From the NCBI GenBank assembly GCA_022825065.1, contig JAJDYR010000037.1:71805-135804 (forward strand): a stretch of DNA of 64,000 nt, given 5' to 3'. The first letter of the stretch is position 1; every line of letters begins with the position of its first letter. The position numbers and the translations under genes were made by a program. This DNA is from a bacterium. Its GTDB lineage: Bacteria > UBA8248. A model generated the notes under the pieces. The model was given only the letters and a program-made list of their open reading frames with translations. It searched no databases and was not told the DNA's origin. Below, piece by piece: positions 36,829 through 46,473 of this stretch.

Positions 36829-37979
36829 CAGGCGCCCATGATCTTTTCGAGCTTGTCGGCGGCCTTCAAGCCGTGGCCCGTCACGGGGACGACGGCGGTT
36901 TCAGACGGCTTGACCTTCCCTTGTTCCTTCAAAAGTGCGAGCGCGACGAAGGCGACGGCGCTCGTCGGCTCCATGAGGACGCCCTTCGCGCCGAACTCAC
37001 GGAGGAGGGGAGGGATGGCTGCGTCCTCCACCGATATGAAACAACCTCCGCTCGCGCGCACCGCCTCGCGCATCTGCTTCCAGCGCACGGGCGCGGCGAT
37101 GGAGATGCCCTCCGCCATCGTGTCCTCGGGGATGATCTCGGGGACGGCTTCGAGATTCTCCTCCCACATCCGCACCATCGGCGCGCAGTTGGCCGCCTGG
37201 GCCGCGAAGATTTTCGGTAATTCAGCGATATAGCCGGCGCGTAAGAGTTCCGAAAAGCCGAGATAAGCGCCGAGCAAAGCCGAGCCGTGCCCGGCGGGAG
37301 CGACGACGGCGTCGGGCGCCGTGAACCCCAGTTGCTCCCACACCTCGAACGCCCAGGTCTTGGTGCCGTGGTTGAACCAGGGGTTCCAGAAATGGGAGGC
37401 GTAGAAGCGCTCTTTCGCCGCTTCCATCGCGACGGCGGTGGAGGCGGCCCGGGGGCCGGGGATTTTCTTGAGATTGGCGCCGTAGGCGGTGATCTGCGCG
37501 CACTTGGCCGATGAAGTGGAGGCGGGCGCGTAGATGTCGCACTCGACCCCCGCGCGCGCGGCGTAGGCGGCGACGGCGGCGGCGGCGTTGCCCGAAGAAT
37601 CCATGAGTATTTGCTTGAGGCCCCATTCCTTTATCTTGCTCATGAGCACGGTGGCGCCGCGGTCCTTGAACGACCCGGTGGGGAAGAGGAAATCGAGCTT
37701 GCAGAGGATTTCCGCGCCCGAGAAAGCGAGGGGGACGAGCGGCGTCATTCCCTCGTTCATGGAGACGACGTTCGCATCATCATCGACGGGGATCGCCTCG
37801 CGGTAGCGCCACAAGGTGGCGGGGCGGGTGGCCAGGGATTCGCGCGTGAAGATGCCCTTCGGCGCAACCTCCAGCGGCCCGCCGCAGCCGCACCGCCAGC
37901 GGGGTTCACTCGGGGGGTAGTTCTCCCCGCAGTCGATACAGGCGAATTCCGCTTCACTCATTTTGCGCCGCCGGTTCAT
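36828..37979 (-). CDS. thrC: Threonine synthase-like PLP-dependent enzyme
   Basis: N-terminal zinc-ribbon CIDCGENYPPSEPRWRCGCGG; LDFLFPTGSFKDRGATVLMSK PLP lysine motif; GNAAAAVAAYAARAGV. Confidence 0.9.
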   Translation of the reverse strand: MNRRRKMSEAEFACIDCGENYPPSEPRWRCGCGGPLEVAPKGIFTRESLATRPATLWRYREAIPVDDDANVVSMNEGMTPLVPLAFSGAEILCKLDFLFPTGSFKDRGATVLMSKIKEWGLKQILMDSSGNAAAAVAAYAARAGVECDIYAPASTSSAKCAQITAYGANLKKIPGPRAASTAVAMEAAKERFYASHFWNPWFNHGTKTWAFEVWEQLGFTAPDAVVAPAGHGSALLGAYLGFSELLRAGYIAELPKIFAAQAANCAPMVRMWEENLEAVPEIIPEDTMAEGISIAAPVRWKQMREAVRASGGCFISVEDAAIPPLLREFGAKGVLMEPTSAVAFVALALLKEQGKVKPSETAVVPVTGHGLKAADKLEKIMGA

Positions 37980-38074
37980 CCGTTATAGTGAGGGCAAATG
38001 GCGTTAAAGGCTAAATGTTCCACGCGCCCGCGTCCAGTCGCGCGGGGGAGATTCGAGGGGGAGTGGCCCTTTGG

Positions 38075-38320
38075 AGGGGTTGTTGAAAAAAGCCCCTTTT
38101 CAGGGAGTAGAGGGAACGCCTCGCTCGGCTGGAAAGGCAACCCCCCCTACCCCCCCATAACAGGGGGGTAAAAAAAGGCGATGCGCCCCGCCGGGCTGAG
38201 AGGTTTTGCTTTTTCTTGCCCCCCTGTTAAGGGGGGGTAGGGGGGGTTGCCTTTATGGGGGGCTTTCAGGGAGGTTGCCATTACCCTCTCAGGGACTTTT
38301 TCAACAAGTCTCCAGAGGGG
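38075..38320. repeat. MITE-like palindromic intergenic element, copy I
   Basis: ggggttgttgaaaaaagcccc ... ccctctcagggactttttcaacaagtctcc with C/G-rich core arms. Confidence 0.9.
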
Positions 38321-38421
38321 AGTGGTCCTCCTCTCAATCGCCGGTTGGCGATGCCGTTCGAAGAAATCATAAACTCCGGTATATAATTCCCCTTCACCTC
38401 GATCATTTCAGGAGACATTAG

Positions 38422-39723
38422 ATGGTAACGGACCCCAGGTTTTTCGCGAGAGACGGCCGGGCGGGCGACGCGGCGGCCGCGTTCTCCAGTGAGGAGCGCG
38501 ACAGGCGGTGGAACGCGGTGCGCGCCGCCATGGATGCGCGCGGGCTCGATTGCCTCATCGTCATCGGGCGCGGCTCGAACGGGAGCGGCGACACCCGCTG
38601 GCTCGACGGCGGCGATTACGGGGAGCGCAGCATGGTGTTCCCCCGGAAGGGAGCGCCCGTGACCTTCTGGCTCCTGCAGAACTGGGGCAAGTGGTACACC
38701 GAGTCGTGCTTCGAGGGGGTGCGCTACCGGGGGCACGAGGGGAAGGTGAGCATCGTGGCCTCGGACGCCGTCAAGGAGCTGGGGTATGAGAGCGGGCGAA
38801 TCGGCGTCGTCGGCCTCATCGGCGGGGGATACGGTTCCGAGGGATCGATCCCCTACATGACCTATCAGAACCTGAAGCGCCTTCTGCCGGATGCGGAATT
38901 TTCGGACGCTTCGGACATCCTCACGCGCCTCCGCATGATAAAGAGCGATGAGGAAATTGCGATGCTCGAAAAGGCGGCCGAGATGGTGAACATCGAGATA
39001 GACGCCGTGCTCGGCTGCTGCCGCCCGGGCGTGCGGGAGAGCGAGGTGTACGCGGCGCTTTTCGGCGCCAGCCTGCGAGCGGGCGCGGAGCCGGGCCGCG
39101 ACAGCTGGCTCATCATGTGCTCGGGCAAGGGCTATCCGGTGAACAGAAGGCCCACGGACAGGATTCTGCGCACGGGCGACATGATGTGCATCGGCTACTA
39201 CGCACGCTACGGGGGGTACTGGAGCCACCCGCACACGTCGATGTCGCTTGGGCCGATGGATGAGGAATACAAGCCGCTGCGCGAGGCGGTGCGCGAAAGC
39301 CTCCACGCCGCGCTCGACGCGCTCAGGCCCGGCACGCCGTGGAGCGAGGTGGACCGCGCGTCGAACGAGGCGGTCTTGCGGAGCGGGTTTTATCATGAGA
39401 TTCCCCAGGTGCACGGGGTGGGGATCGACGGCATCGAGCCGCCCATGACGACGATATGCGCGGGCGAGATTCCCCGGAAATTCCCGTGGCGCGAGCCGTT
39501 CGTGGAAGGGAGCCTGGCGGAGAACCCCGAATGGCGCGAACTCGCGGGCGATCGCTACGGCTTTCTGGAGGATTTCGAGGTCGAGGCGGGCATGTGCCTG
39601 GCCGTCGAGATCAAGGCCGCGCACGAGGACAGGATTTTCATGGTATTCGGCCCGCAGGTGATAATCGAGGAAAGCGGCCCGCGCGTCCTCACGCCCGAGG
39701 CGATGGACGTGATCGAGTTGTAG
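38422..39723 (+). CDS. M24 family metallopeptidase (Xaa-Pro peptidase-like)
   Basis: RWNAVRAAMDARGLDCLIVIG; DEEIAMLEKAAEMVNIEID; GMCLAVEIKAAHEDRIFMVFGPQVIIEESGPRVLT. Confidence 0.9.
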   Translation: MVTDPRFFARDGRAGDAAAAFSSEERDRRWNAVRAAMDARGLDCLIVIGRGSNGSGDTRWLDGGDYGERSMVFPRKGAPVTFWLLQNWGKWYTESCFEGVRYRGHEGKVSIVASDAVKELGYESGRIGVVGLIGGGYGSEGSIPYMTYQNLKRLLPDAEFSDASDILTRLRMIKSDEEIAMLEKAAEMVNIEIDAVLGCCRPGVRESEVYAALFGASLRAGAEPGRDSWLIMCSGKGYPVNRRPTDRILRTGDMMCIGYYARYGGYWSHPHTSMSLGPMDEEYKPLREAVRESLHAALDALRPGTPWSEVDRASNEAVLRSGFYHEIPQVHGVGIDGIEPPMTTICAGEIPRKFPWREPFVEGSLAENPEWRELAGDRYGFLEDFEVEAGMCLAVEIKAAHEDRIFMVFGPQVIIEESGPRVLTPEAMDVIEL

Positions 39724-39751
39724 ATCGAACGCGATCGCCCTCGTCATCGGC

Positions 39752-39951
39752 CGGAAAAGCAACCCCCCCTACCCCCCCTTGACAGGGGGGCAAAAAAAGG
39801 CCGACGCCCCGAAAAAGTGGGGGATATGAAAGAAGACGACAACCGCCGCCGGGTCAGGGGTTTTGCTTTTTCTTACCCCCCTGTCAAGGGGGGGTAGGGG
39901 GGGGTGCCTTTATCCCTTGAGGAGGGAGGCTTTTTCAATTTAAACCCTCAT
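39752..39951. repeat. MITE-like palindromic intergenic element, copy J
   Basis: caaccccccctaccccccttgacagggggg...cccccctgtcaagggggggtagggggggg...ggctttttcaatt. Confidence 0.85.
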
Positions 39952-40261
39952 TCATCCATCGGGTTTGATCCTCAAGGGGGGAGTTGATTTGAAATTCTCG
40001 CCGAGGCAATAACCACCCAATCCCCCTCCTTGGGCCTGTCGAAAAACCCCGTTTTGGAGCGGGCGTTTCGGCGGCTCACGCGGCGCAGACGTGATGGTTC
40101 TGCAGGGACAGGCCGCGACCTGCCCCTGCAATAACAATTCGATGATCGGGACTCCCTCCCCTGGAGGGGGCCTTTTCAACAACCCCTTGACAGGGGGCAA
40201 GAAAAAACAAAAGCGTTTCTAATGACGGCGCCCCCGGCGTCGCCGCCGATTTCGCCGCCCC

Positions 40262-41587
40262 TCATAAGCCGGGAGTCGGCGGCGCAATGGTTGCGACGAA
40301 GCCGCCCTTCATCGTGCCGAACACGTCGAAGATGCCGCCTACCGTGTTCGCGTTCGTCCCCGTACTCTCTACCTGACTGCGGAAGGCGCCCGTGATCGTA
40401 CGTCTGGGGGAATCGTCCGAGAACGCGCCGCCGCTGAGGGCCAGTCCCGTCCAGCTCTGATTGGGATAGCGATAGGGGGCGAAACCGCCGTTCGGATCCG
40501 ACCCCTGGCCGGATACGGACCAGGCGCTCCGGAGGTCCGTAAGCGACACGTCCACCGTGGGGCTGGCGCCGAAATGGACGGTGACCCTGGCGTCGCCGCC
40601 GATTTCGTCGCCCCTTGACAGGTAGGACTTGGCCGCGCTGTCTACAGCGATGACCTTGCCGGTCCAGGTGGCGCTCGTTTCGCTCCCCTGGGGGGCGGGC
40701 TGCACGCCGCTTCCGGGCGCCTGGAGGTAAGCTTCCGTCAGGAAGAAATCCTCGACGGTGAAGCCGTAATAAGGGCCTAATCTGGCGGCGGCTTCGAGCC
40801 AGTCCATCACCCATCCCTTCTGATTGCCGCCGCTCGTCGTCAGCACTTTCCTGGCCCGGACGTGGACCGCCAGATCGCCGTCGCCGGCGTCGGCCGGATA
40901 GGTCAGCCACGTATCGAAGATGTTGACACTACCGTACGATATGGAGTCGTAAGCGAATTCCCCGCTCCCCCCGCTGATCGGGAGGGTCAGGCTCCTGTAC
41001 CGGCGGTCCGCTCTCCTCCGGACCACCACGTTCGGTCCGTTGTTCAAGTTCTCCTGAAAGCCGCCGGGCTGATAGGCCGGAAGGCCCCATTGCCCGAACG
41101 TGTTCATGTTGACCGTCTCGTCCGTCCCCGAGGGAAACGGGAGCGTGGACGGATCCGTCGCCGCGCTCCTGGCGGTGGCCCGCGCCGGAGATTCCCGTAT
41201 CGGGGGGAGGATGGTCTGGGCGACCGGCGGGGGGACTGCAGGCGGGGGCGTTTTCCCGGCATCAGGCGGCGTATTCCGGACAAGCGACGGCGTATTCCCG
41301 GCGACCGATGCCGTATTCCGGGCATCCGGAGTCGCTTTCTCGACAACCGGAGCCGGCGCGATCGCGGCGTTCATCTGGATTGAGGACGCCGACCCCCCGA
41401 GGGCGGCCCCGGAGTCCGGCGCGCCCGCTCCCCCGCCTCCGCCGCCGCAGGCGGAGAGGAGCAGGGCCAATCCGGTGGCCGTGGCAATCCCCGGCAGCCC
41501 GACGCGGCCGGGGAGGCTCCGGCGAAGCGATCCGGAGGGGAGAGAATGGAGGGAACCGCTCTTTTGTTGCTTGCGAGAGTCACGCAT
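40262..41587 (-). CDS. Secreted lipoprotein, low-complexity linker plus TbpB-like beta-barrel C-terminus
   Basis: Lipobox LALLLSACG; 7-aa tandem repeats ATPDARNTASVAGNTPSLVRNTPPDAGKTPPP; ITGAFRSQVESTGTNANTVGGIFDVFGTMKGGFVATI resembles barrel strands of TbpB-like lipoproteins. Confidence 0.65.
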   Translation of the reverse strand: MRDSRKQQKSGSLHSLPSGSLRRSLPGRVGLPGIATATGLALLLSACGGGGGGAGAPDSGAALGGSASSIQMNAAIAPAPVVEKATPDARNTASVAGNTPSLVRNTPPDAGKTPPPAVPPPVAQTILPPIRESPARATARSAATDPSTLPFPSGTDETVNMNTFGQWGLPAYQPGGFQENLNNGPNVVVRRRADRRYRSLTLPISGGSGEFAYDSISYGSVNIFDTWLTYPADAGDGDLAVHVRARKVLTTSGGNQKGWVMDWLEAAARLGPYYGFTVEDFFLTEAYLQAPGSGVQPAPQGSETSATWTGKVIAVDSAAKSYLSRGDEIGGDARVTVHFGASPTVDVSLTDLRSAWSVSGQGSDPNGGFAPYRYPNQSWTGLALSGGAFSDDSPRRTITGAFRSQVESTGTNANTVGGIFDVFGTMKGGFVATIAPPTPGL

Positions 41588-41791
41588 TTTGTCCTCCTTG
41601 CTCATGAAGAAACCGGAAGAACAGGCGGCGCCCTGCGTTGTCGTCACTCCTGGCGGCGCTTCATCGCGTGCGCCGCACTTTGTAAGAATGGGCAAGCATA
41701 AAAAGGATAGCCATTATTGAACGCATAGTCAAATACGGGAAAACAGCCCGCCGATCCGTGTCGTCGAGGGGGAGGCAAGGTATGGATGCCC

Positions 41792-41917
41792 CTGACCGTG
41801 GCGGTCAAGGCGGCACACGGGGACAGGATGTTCATCGTCTTCGGCCCGCAGGTGGTCGCCGAGGAGAGCGGCCACCGGATTCTGACGCCCGACGCGATGG
41901 ACGTGACCGGGTTGCAG
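41792..41917 (+). pseudogene. Decayed C-terminal fragment of a second M24 peptidase (paralogue of 38422-39723)
   Basis: LTVAVKAAHGDRMFIVFGPQVVAEESGHRILTPDAMDV matches LAVEIKAAHEDRIFMVFGPQVIIEESGPRVLTPEAMDV; no intact upstream coding frame, frameshift just upstream. Confidence 0.8.
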
Positions 41918-42406
41918 AGAGATTCGGGGAATTCACGGCGGGGTGAAGTTCTGTAGAGGCGGACGCCGCGGGTAATTCTCGCTTCCTGGTGAGAAGTGCC
42001 GCAAGGACAGGTCGCGACCTGTCCCTGGAGTTGCGTTGGATGGTGCGGCTGCGGAAAGAGCGGGATACGGAAACTCGACTCCCCCTCTTGAGGGTTAAAC
42101 CCACCTGCATGGTCGGGGTCGAACTCTCACAAGTCCGCAATTTCCCGCATTTGCGGTCAGGGGTTGGAGGGAAATTCCGGGTATGATGTCGAAGCGAGCC
42201 GCCGCGTTCCGAGTTCAGGAATTTCCGAAAATTTCGATAAAATTCGATAAATTCACGGGGTTTTTCGATAAATAAATGAAAAGAAAATCGGCGGGAACGG
42301 CTTCGGTCGCGAGACGCACCATGCCGCATCCCGGTCGTCTCACATGAACTGAAAATGCGGTGAAATGCGCCTCGATGAAGGAAGAAAACAGGTTAGGTTG
42401 ATAATC

Positions 42407-42940
42407 CTATCCTTTTGTATTCATGTCCGTTAGTCGTTTTTTGAGAGCAGGAAGGAAGCCGCCGAGTTCGATGATATCCCTCAGCGCACCGGGCAGCGGG
42501 TCGGATTCACAGCGCACGCCGCGGCTCAGGTTCTCGACCTCCCCGGTCCGGAAATTGACGCGGAGCTCATCCCCGTCCTCAACAAACGCGCCTATGTCAT
42601 TGAAAAACGGGAGACTGGGCAATCCCGCCGCGACGATCATCCGGTAGGTGAAATGCGGGACGCTCTCCGCGATGAGGCCCAGCCCCAGGCCCGCCATGCC
42701 CAGCAGGCCGTATATGTGCGGGTTCCCCTGGCCGAACCGCTTTCCCGCCACCACGATGTCGCCCGGTTTCGCGCGCTCGGGAAAATCGGGGATCATGTTC
42801 GTGAAGACGTGTTTTTTCAAATAGTTAGGGTCAGATACGCGCACGCCCCCCACGAAGACTTTTGCGAATTCGAGGATATCGTCGTCCAGAGAGAGATTGT
42901 CTCCGAATTTCCAGCAACGCCCCTGCATCGTCCAGTTCAA
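42407..42940 (-). CDS. Aconitase-family small subunit (LeuD/3-isopropylmalate dehydratase small subunit-like)
   Basis: WKFGDNLSLDDDIL...; GDIVVAGKRFGQGNPHIYGLLGMAGLGLGLIAESV; adjacent to large subunit. Confidence 0.85.
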   Translation of the reverse strand: MNWTMQGRCWKFGDNLSLDDDILEFAKVFVGGVRVSDPNYLKKHVFTNMIPDFPERAKPGDIVVAGKRFGQGNPHIYGLLGMAGLGLGLIAESVPHFTYRMIVAAGLPSLPFFNDIGAFVEDGDELRVNFRTGEVENLSRGVRCESDPLPGALRDIIELGGFLPALKKRLTDMNTKG

Positions 42941-42950
42941 GACGCGCTCC

Positions 42951-44210
42951 TCAAGCGAGAAAATCCCTGGGGTCCGCGATCTCTCCCCTCACGGCGGAAG
43001 CCGCCACCGTGGCCGCGCCGGCGAGGTAGATTCGGGCCTCCCGGCTCCCCATCCTCCCCACGTCGTTTCGCGTCACCGTGGCGATGCAGGTCTCCCCGTC
43101 GGCCAGGGGGCCTCCCCTGCCGATGGCGCAGGGGCCGCATCCCGGCGGGCCGACCATGGCGCCCGCCTCGCAGAAAACGTCCATCAATCCATCCTCGACG
43201 CAGCGGGCGAGGACCTCCCGGCTGCCGGGCGTCACGATCATCCTCACGCCGGGCGCCAGTTTCTTTCCGCGCAGAATCTCCGCCGCCTCGGCCATGTCCT
43301 CATACTGATCCGCCGCGCAAGACCCCAGATACGCCGCGTGAATCGGCACGCCGATGGCCTCACCCAGCGGGGCCACGTTCTCGGGTCTCGGCGGTAGCGC
43401 GACGACGGGTTCCATTGCGGAGAGATCGAACTCGTAGGTTTCGGCGAATTCGGCGTCGGGGTCGCTTCGCATCGCCTCGAAGCCGCCGATGTTTCTCTCG
43501 CGCATCCATGCCGCGACGACCTCATCGGCGGGAACGATGGCGCTTTTCGCCCCGATCTCTATCGGCAGGTTGCAGAGCTTGACCCGCGCGTCGACTCCGA
43601 GATGCGCCAAGGCGTCTCCTGTGTACTCGAAGACGCGGTAATCGGCGGCGTCGGGGCCGATTTCGTGAATGATGCGGGCGGCGGCGTCCCGGATTCCCAC
43701 ACCCGGCTGGAGTTTCCCGCTGAGGTCGATCCGAATCGTCTCGGGGACTTTCAACCAGTGGCTCCCGGTGGCGAGGACGGCGGGGAACTCGAAGACGAGC
43801 GCGAGGCCGAGACAGCCCACCGCGCCGTAGTTCGTGACGTGAATGTCATACGCCAGGACGCATGCGCCGGGTTTGATAAGGCCGATTTCCATCGGGAATA
43901 CATGACCCTGCCCGCGGCCAGGCCCGAAAAAATGTTTTATACCCCAGCGTTTGACGATCTCCCTTATCTTTTTGGCGCGGTTCGCGACGGCGACGGTCTG
44001 GGGGATCGTGTCGTGGTCGAAGCAGACGAACACGCGCTCGGGGTTCCAGGGGCGTTCCACCCCGAGTTCGGTGAGCTGGCGGTCGGCTTCCACGACGTAG
44101 AGGTCGTGAATCGTCGCCAGATCGGCCTCCGGGTAGACGATGTCGCCTGTGCGCAACTCGTCCCGGCCCGAGGCTCTTGCCATGATTTTCTCCGTCAGGG
44201 TCATGCACAT
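42951..44210 (-). CDS. Aconitase-family large subunit (LeuC/homoaconitase-like)
   Basis: MTLTEKIMARASGR; FVCFDHDTIPQT; YLGSCAADQYEDM; GCGPCAIG Fe-S ligand motifs. Confidence 0.87.
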   Translation of the reverse strand: MCMTLTEKIMARASGRDELRTGDIVYPEADLATIHDLYVVEADRQLTELGVERPWNPERVFVCFDHDTIPQTVAVANRAKKIREIVKRWGIKHFFGPGRGQGHVFPMEIGLIKPGACVLAYDIHVTNYGAVGCLGLALVFEFPAVLATGSHWLKVPETIRIDLSGKLQPGVGIRDAAARIIHEIGPDAADYRVFEYTGDALAHLGVDARVKLCNLPIEIGAKSAIVPADEVVAAWMRERNIGGFEAMRSDPDAEFAETYEFDLSAMEPVVALPPRPENVAPLGEAIGVPIHAAYLGSCAADQYEDMAEAAEILRGKKLAPGVRMIVTPGSREVLARCVEDGLMDVFCEAGAMVGPPGCGPCAIGRGGPLADGETCIATVTRNDVGRMGSREARIYLAGAATVAASAVRGEIADPRDFLA

Positions 44211-44358
44211 GGCGCATCCTGTCTTTGATGGTGGGAACCGAGACTAGCATCCTGGCCGAGCAAAGAGAAGAGGAATTTGATACACTTGACTTTTACGACC
44301 TCAGAAAAATACGTTGATACCGCTGAATAATGCGGATTTACGGCTTGGAGGAATAATC

Positions 44359-46254
44359 ATGGGTTACGCAGAAGTTTACGGTCGCTCCCTCTCGGATGCG
44401 GAAGCCTTCTGGGCGGAAGCGGCGGAGGATATCCACTGGTACAAGAAGTGGGAGAAGGTGCTCGACGACTCGAACCCGCCCTTTTACCGCTGGTTCACGG
44501 GAGGCGAGGTCAACACCTGCTACAACACGGTCGACAGGCACGTCGAGGAGGGACGCGGGGATCAACTCGCTCTGATATACGACACCCCCATCACGGGTGA
44601 ACCCACCCGGAAGATTACTTTTCGGGAATTGCAGCACAAGGTGGCGCATTTCGCGGGCGCTCTCAAGGCCCAGGGGGTGGAAAAGGGCGACCGCGTCATC
44701 ATCTACATGCCGATGGTGCCCGAAGCCGCCATCGCCATGCTGGCCTGCGCGCGCATCGGCGCGGTGCACTCGGTCGTTTTCGGCGGCTTCGCGCCGAACG
44801 AACTGGCCACGCGAATCGAGGACGCGAAACCAAAGCTCATGATATCCGCCTCGTGCGGAATCGAGCCCTCGGGCGTCATCGCCTACAAGCCCCTGCTCGA
44901 TGAGGCGATTAACTTGTCCAGCGAAAAACCGGAAAAGTGTATCATCCTGCAGCGCTCCCAGGTCGAGGCGGAACTCATCGAGGGCAGAGACATCGAGTGG
45001 AGCGATTCGCTCGAAGGCGCAGAACCTGCGGACTGCGTTCCCCTCGCCGCCACGGACCCTTTGTATATCCTCTATACTTCGGGCACGACGGGTGAGCCCA
45101 AGGGCGTGGTGCGGGACAACGGCGGCCACATGGTGGCGCTCAAGTGGTCGATGCGAAACGTGTACGACGTGTCGCCTGGTGAGGTGTTCTGGGCGGCGTC
45201 CGACGTCGGCTGGGTCGTGGGGCACTCCTATATCGTATACGCGCCGCTGGTTCACGGCTGCACGACCATCCTCTTCGAGGGCAAGCCCGTGGGCACGCCC
45301 GACGCGGGCGTTTTCTGGCGTATCATCTCCGAGCACGGGGTGGAGGTTTTCTTCACCGCGCCGACGGCGTTCCGCGCCATCAAGCGAGACGATCCGGACG
45401 CCGAACTCATGAAAAATTACGACCTCAGCCGTTTCCGCATTCTTTTCCTGGCCGGGGAGCGCTCCGACCCGGACACGATCCAGTGGGCCGAAGAGCATCT
45501 CAAGGTTCCCGTCATCGACCATTACTGGCAGACGGAGACCGGCTGGCCGATGCTGGCGAACCCCATGGGCATCGAGCACATGCCGGTCAAATACGGCTCT
45601 CCATCGAAGTCGGTGCCCGGCTTTGACTTCAAGGTCCTGGACAGCGAGTGCCGTGAACTGGGCGCGGGTGAAATGGGCGCTCTGTGCGTCAAGCTTCCCC
45701 TGCCGCCCGGGTGTCTGCCGACCCTCTGGAACGCGGACGACCGCTACGTCGACTCCTACCTGAGCGAGTATCCGGGTTTCTACAAGACGGGCGACGCGGG
45801 ATACATGGACGAGGAAGGCTATGTCTACGTGATGTCGAGGACGGACGACATCATCAACGTGGCGGGCCACAGGCTCTCCACGGGCGGTATGGAGGAGGTT
45901 TTATCGGCCCATCCCGACGTGGCGGAGTGCGCGGTCATCGGCGTGAAGGACCAGCTCAAGGGCCAGCTCCCGCTCGGTTTCCTGGTGCTCAAGGCGGGCG
46001 TCGATAAACAGGACGAAGACATCGTCAACGAGGTGGTGCAGCTCGTTCGTCAGCAGATCGGCGCGGTCGCCTCCTTCCGCCAGGCGACGGTGGTGAAGCG
46101 TCTGCCAAAGACGCGCTCGGGCAAGATTCTGCGGGGGACGATGGCGTGCATCGCCGATGGCGAGGAATACAAGATGCCCGCCACCATCGACGATCCGGCC
46201 ATCCTGCCCGAGATCACCGAAGCGCTCGCCGGACTGGGTTATCCCCCCGCTTAA
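44359..46254 (+). CDS. Acetyl-/propionyl-CoA synthetase family AMP-forming ligase (PrpE/AcsA-like)
   Basis: YILYTSGTTGEPKGVVRDNGGH; WAASDVGWVVGHSYIVYAPL; YWQTETGWP; KTRSGKILRGTM. Confidence 0.95.
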   Translation: MGYAEVYGRSLSDAEAFWAEAAEDIHWYKKWEKVLDDSNPPFYRWFTGGEVNTCYNTVDRHVEEGRGDQLALIYDTPITGEPTRKITFRELQHKVAHFAGALKAQGVEKGDRVIIYMPMVPEAAIAMLACARIGAVHSVVFGGFAPNELATRIEDAKPKLMISASCGIEPSGVIAYKPLLDEAINLSSEKPEKCIILQRSQVEAELIEGRDIEWSDSLEGAEPADCVPLAATDPLYILYTSGTTGEPKGVVRDNGGHMVALKWSMRNVYDVSPGEVFWAASDVGWVVGHSYIVYAPLVHGCTTILFEGKPVGTPDAGVFWRIISEHGVEVFFTAPTAFRAIKRDDPDAELMKNYDLSRFRILFLAGERSDPDTIQWAEEHLKVPVIDHYWQTETGWPMLANPMGIEHMPVKYGSPSKSVPGFDFKVLDSECRELGAGEMGALCVKLPLPPGCLPTLWNADDRYVDSYLSEYPGFYKTGDAGYMDEEGYVYVMSRTDDIINVAGHRLSTGGMEEVLSAHPDVAECAVIGVKDQLKGQLPLGFLVLKAGVDKQDEDIVNEVVQLVRQQIGAVASFRQATVVKRLPKTRSGKILRGTMACIADGEEYKMPATIDDPAILPEITEALAGLGYPPA

Positions 46255-46473
46255 CCGGGGGCGAGAGGTTTCTCCCGCACGCCCGTTCGTGGAGCCGTTC
46301 CCATCATCGGGCCATCTCCGCGCGATGAATCTCCTCCCGTCCGCTTGCGAGGCTGGCCAGAGCGATCCTTGGATTCTCCGCTCTTCGGGATCAGGGCAGC
46401 GGAGTGTGGACATGATGCCCGCATCGGATGCTGTATTGTATGACAGCGCCGATCGGATTGTTCCATTTATGGG

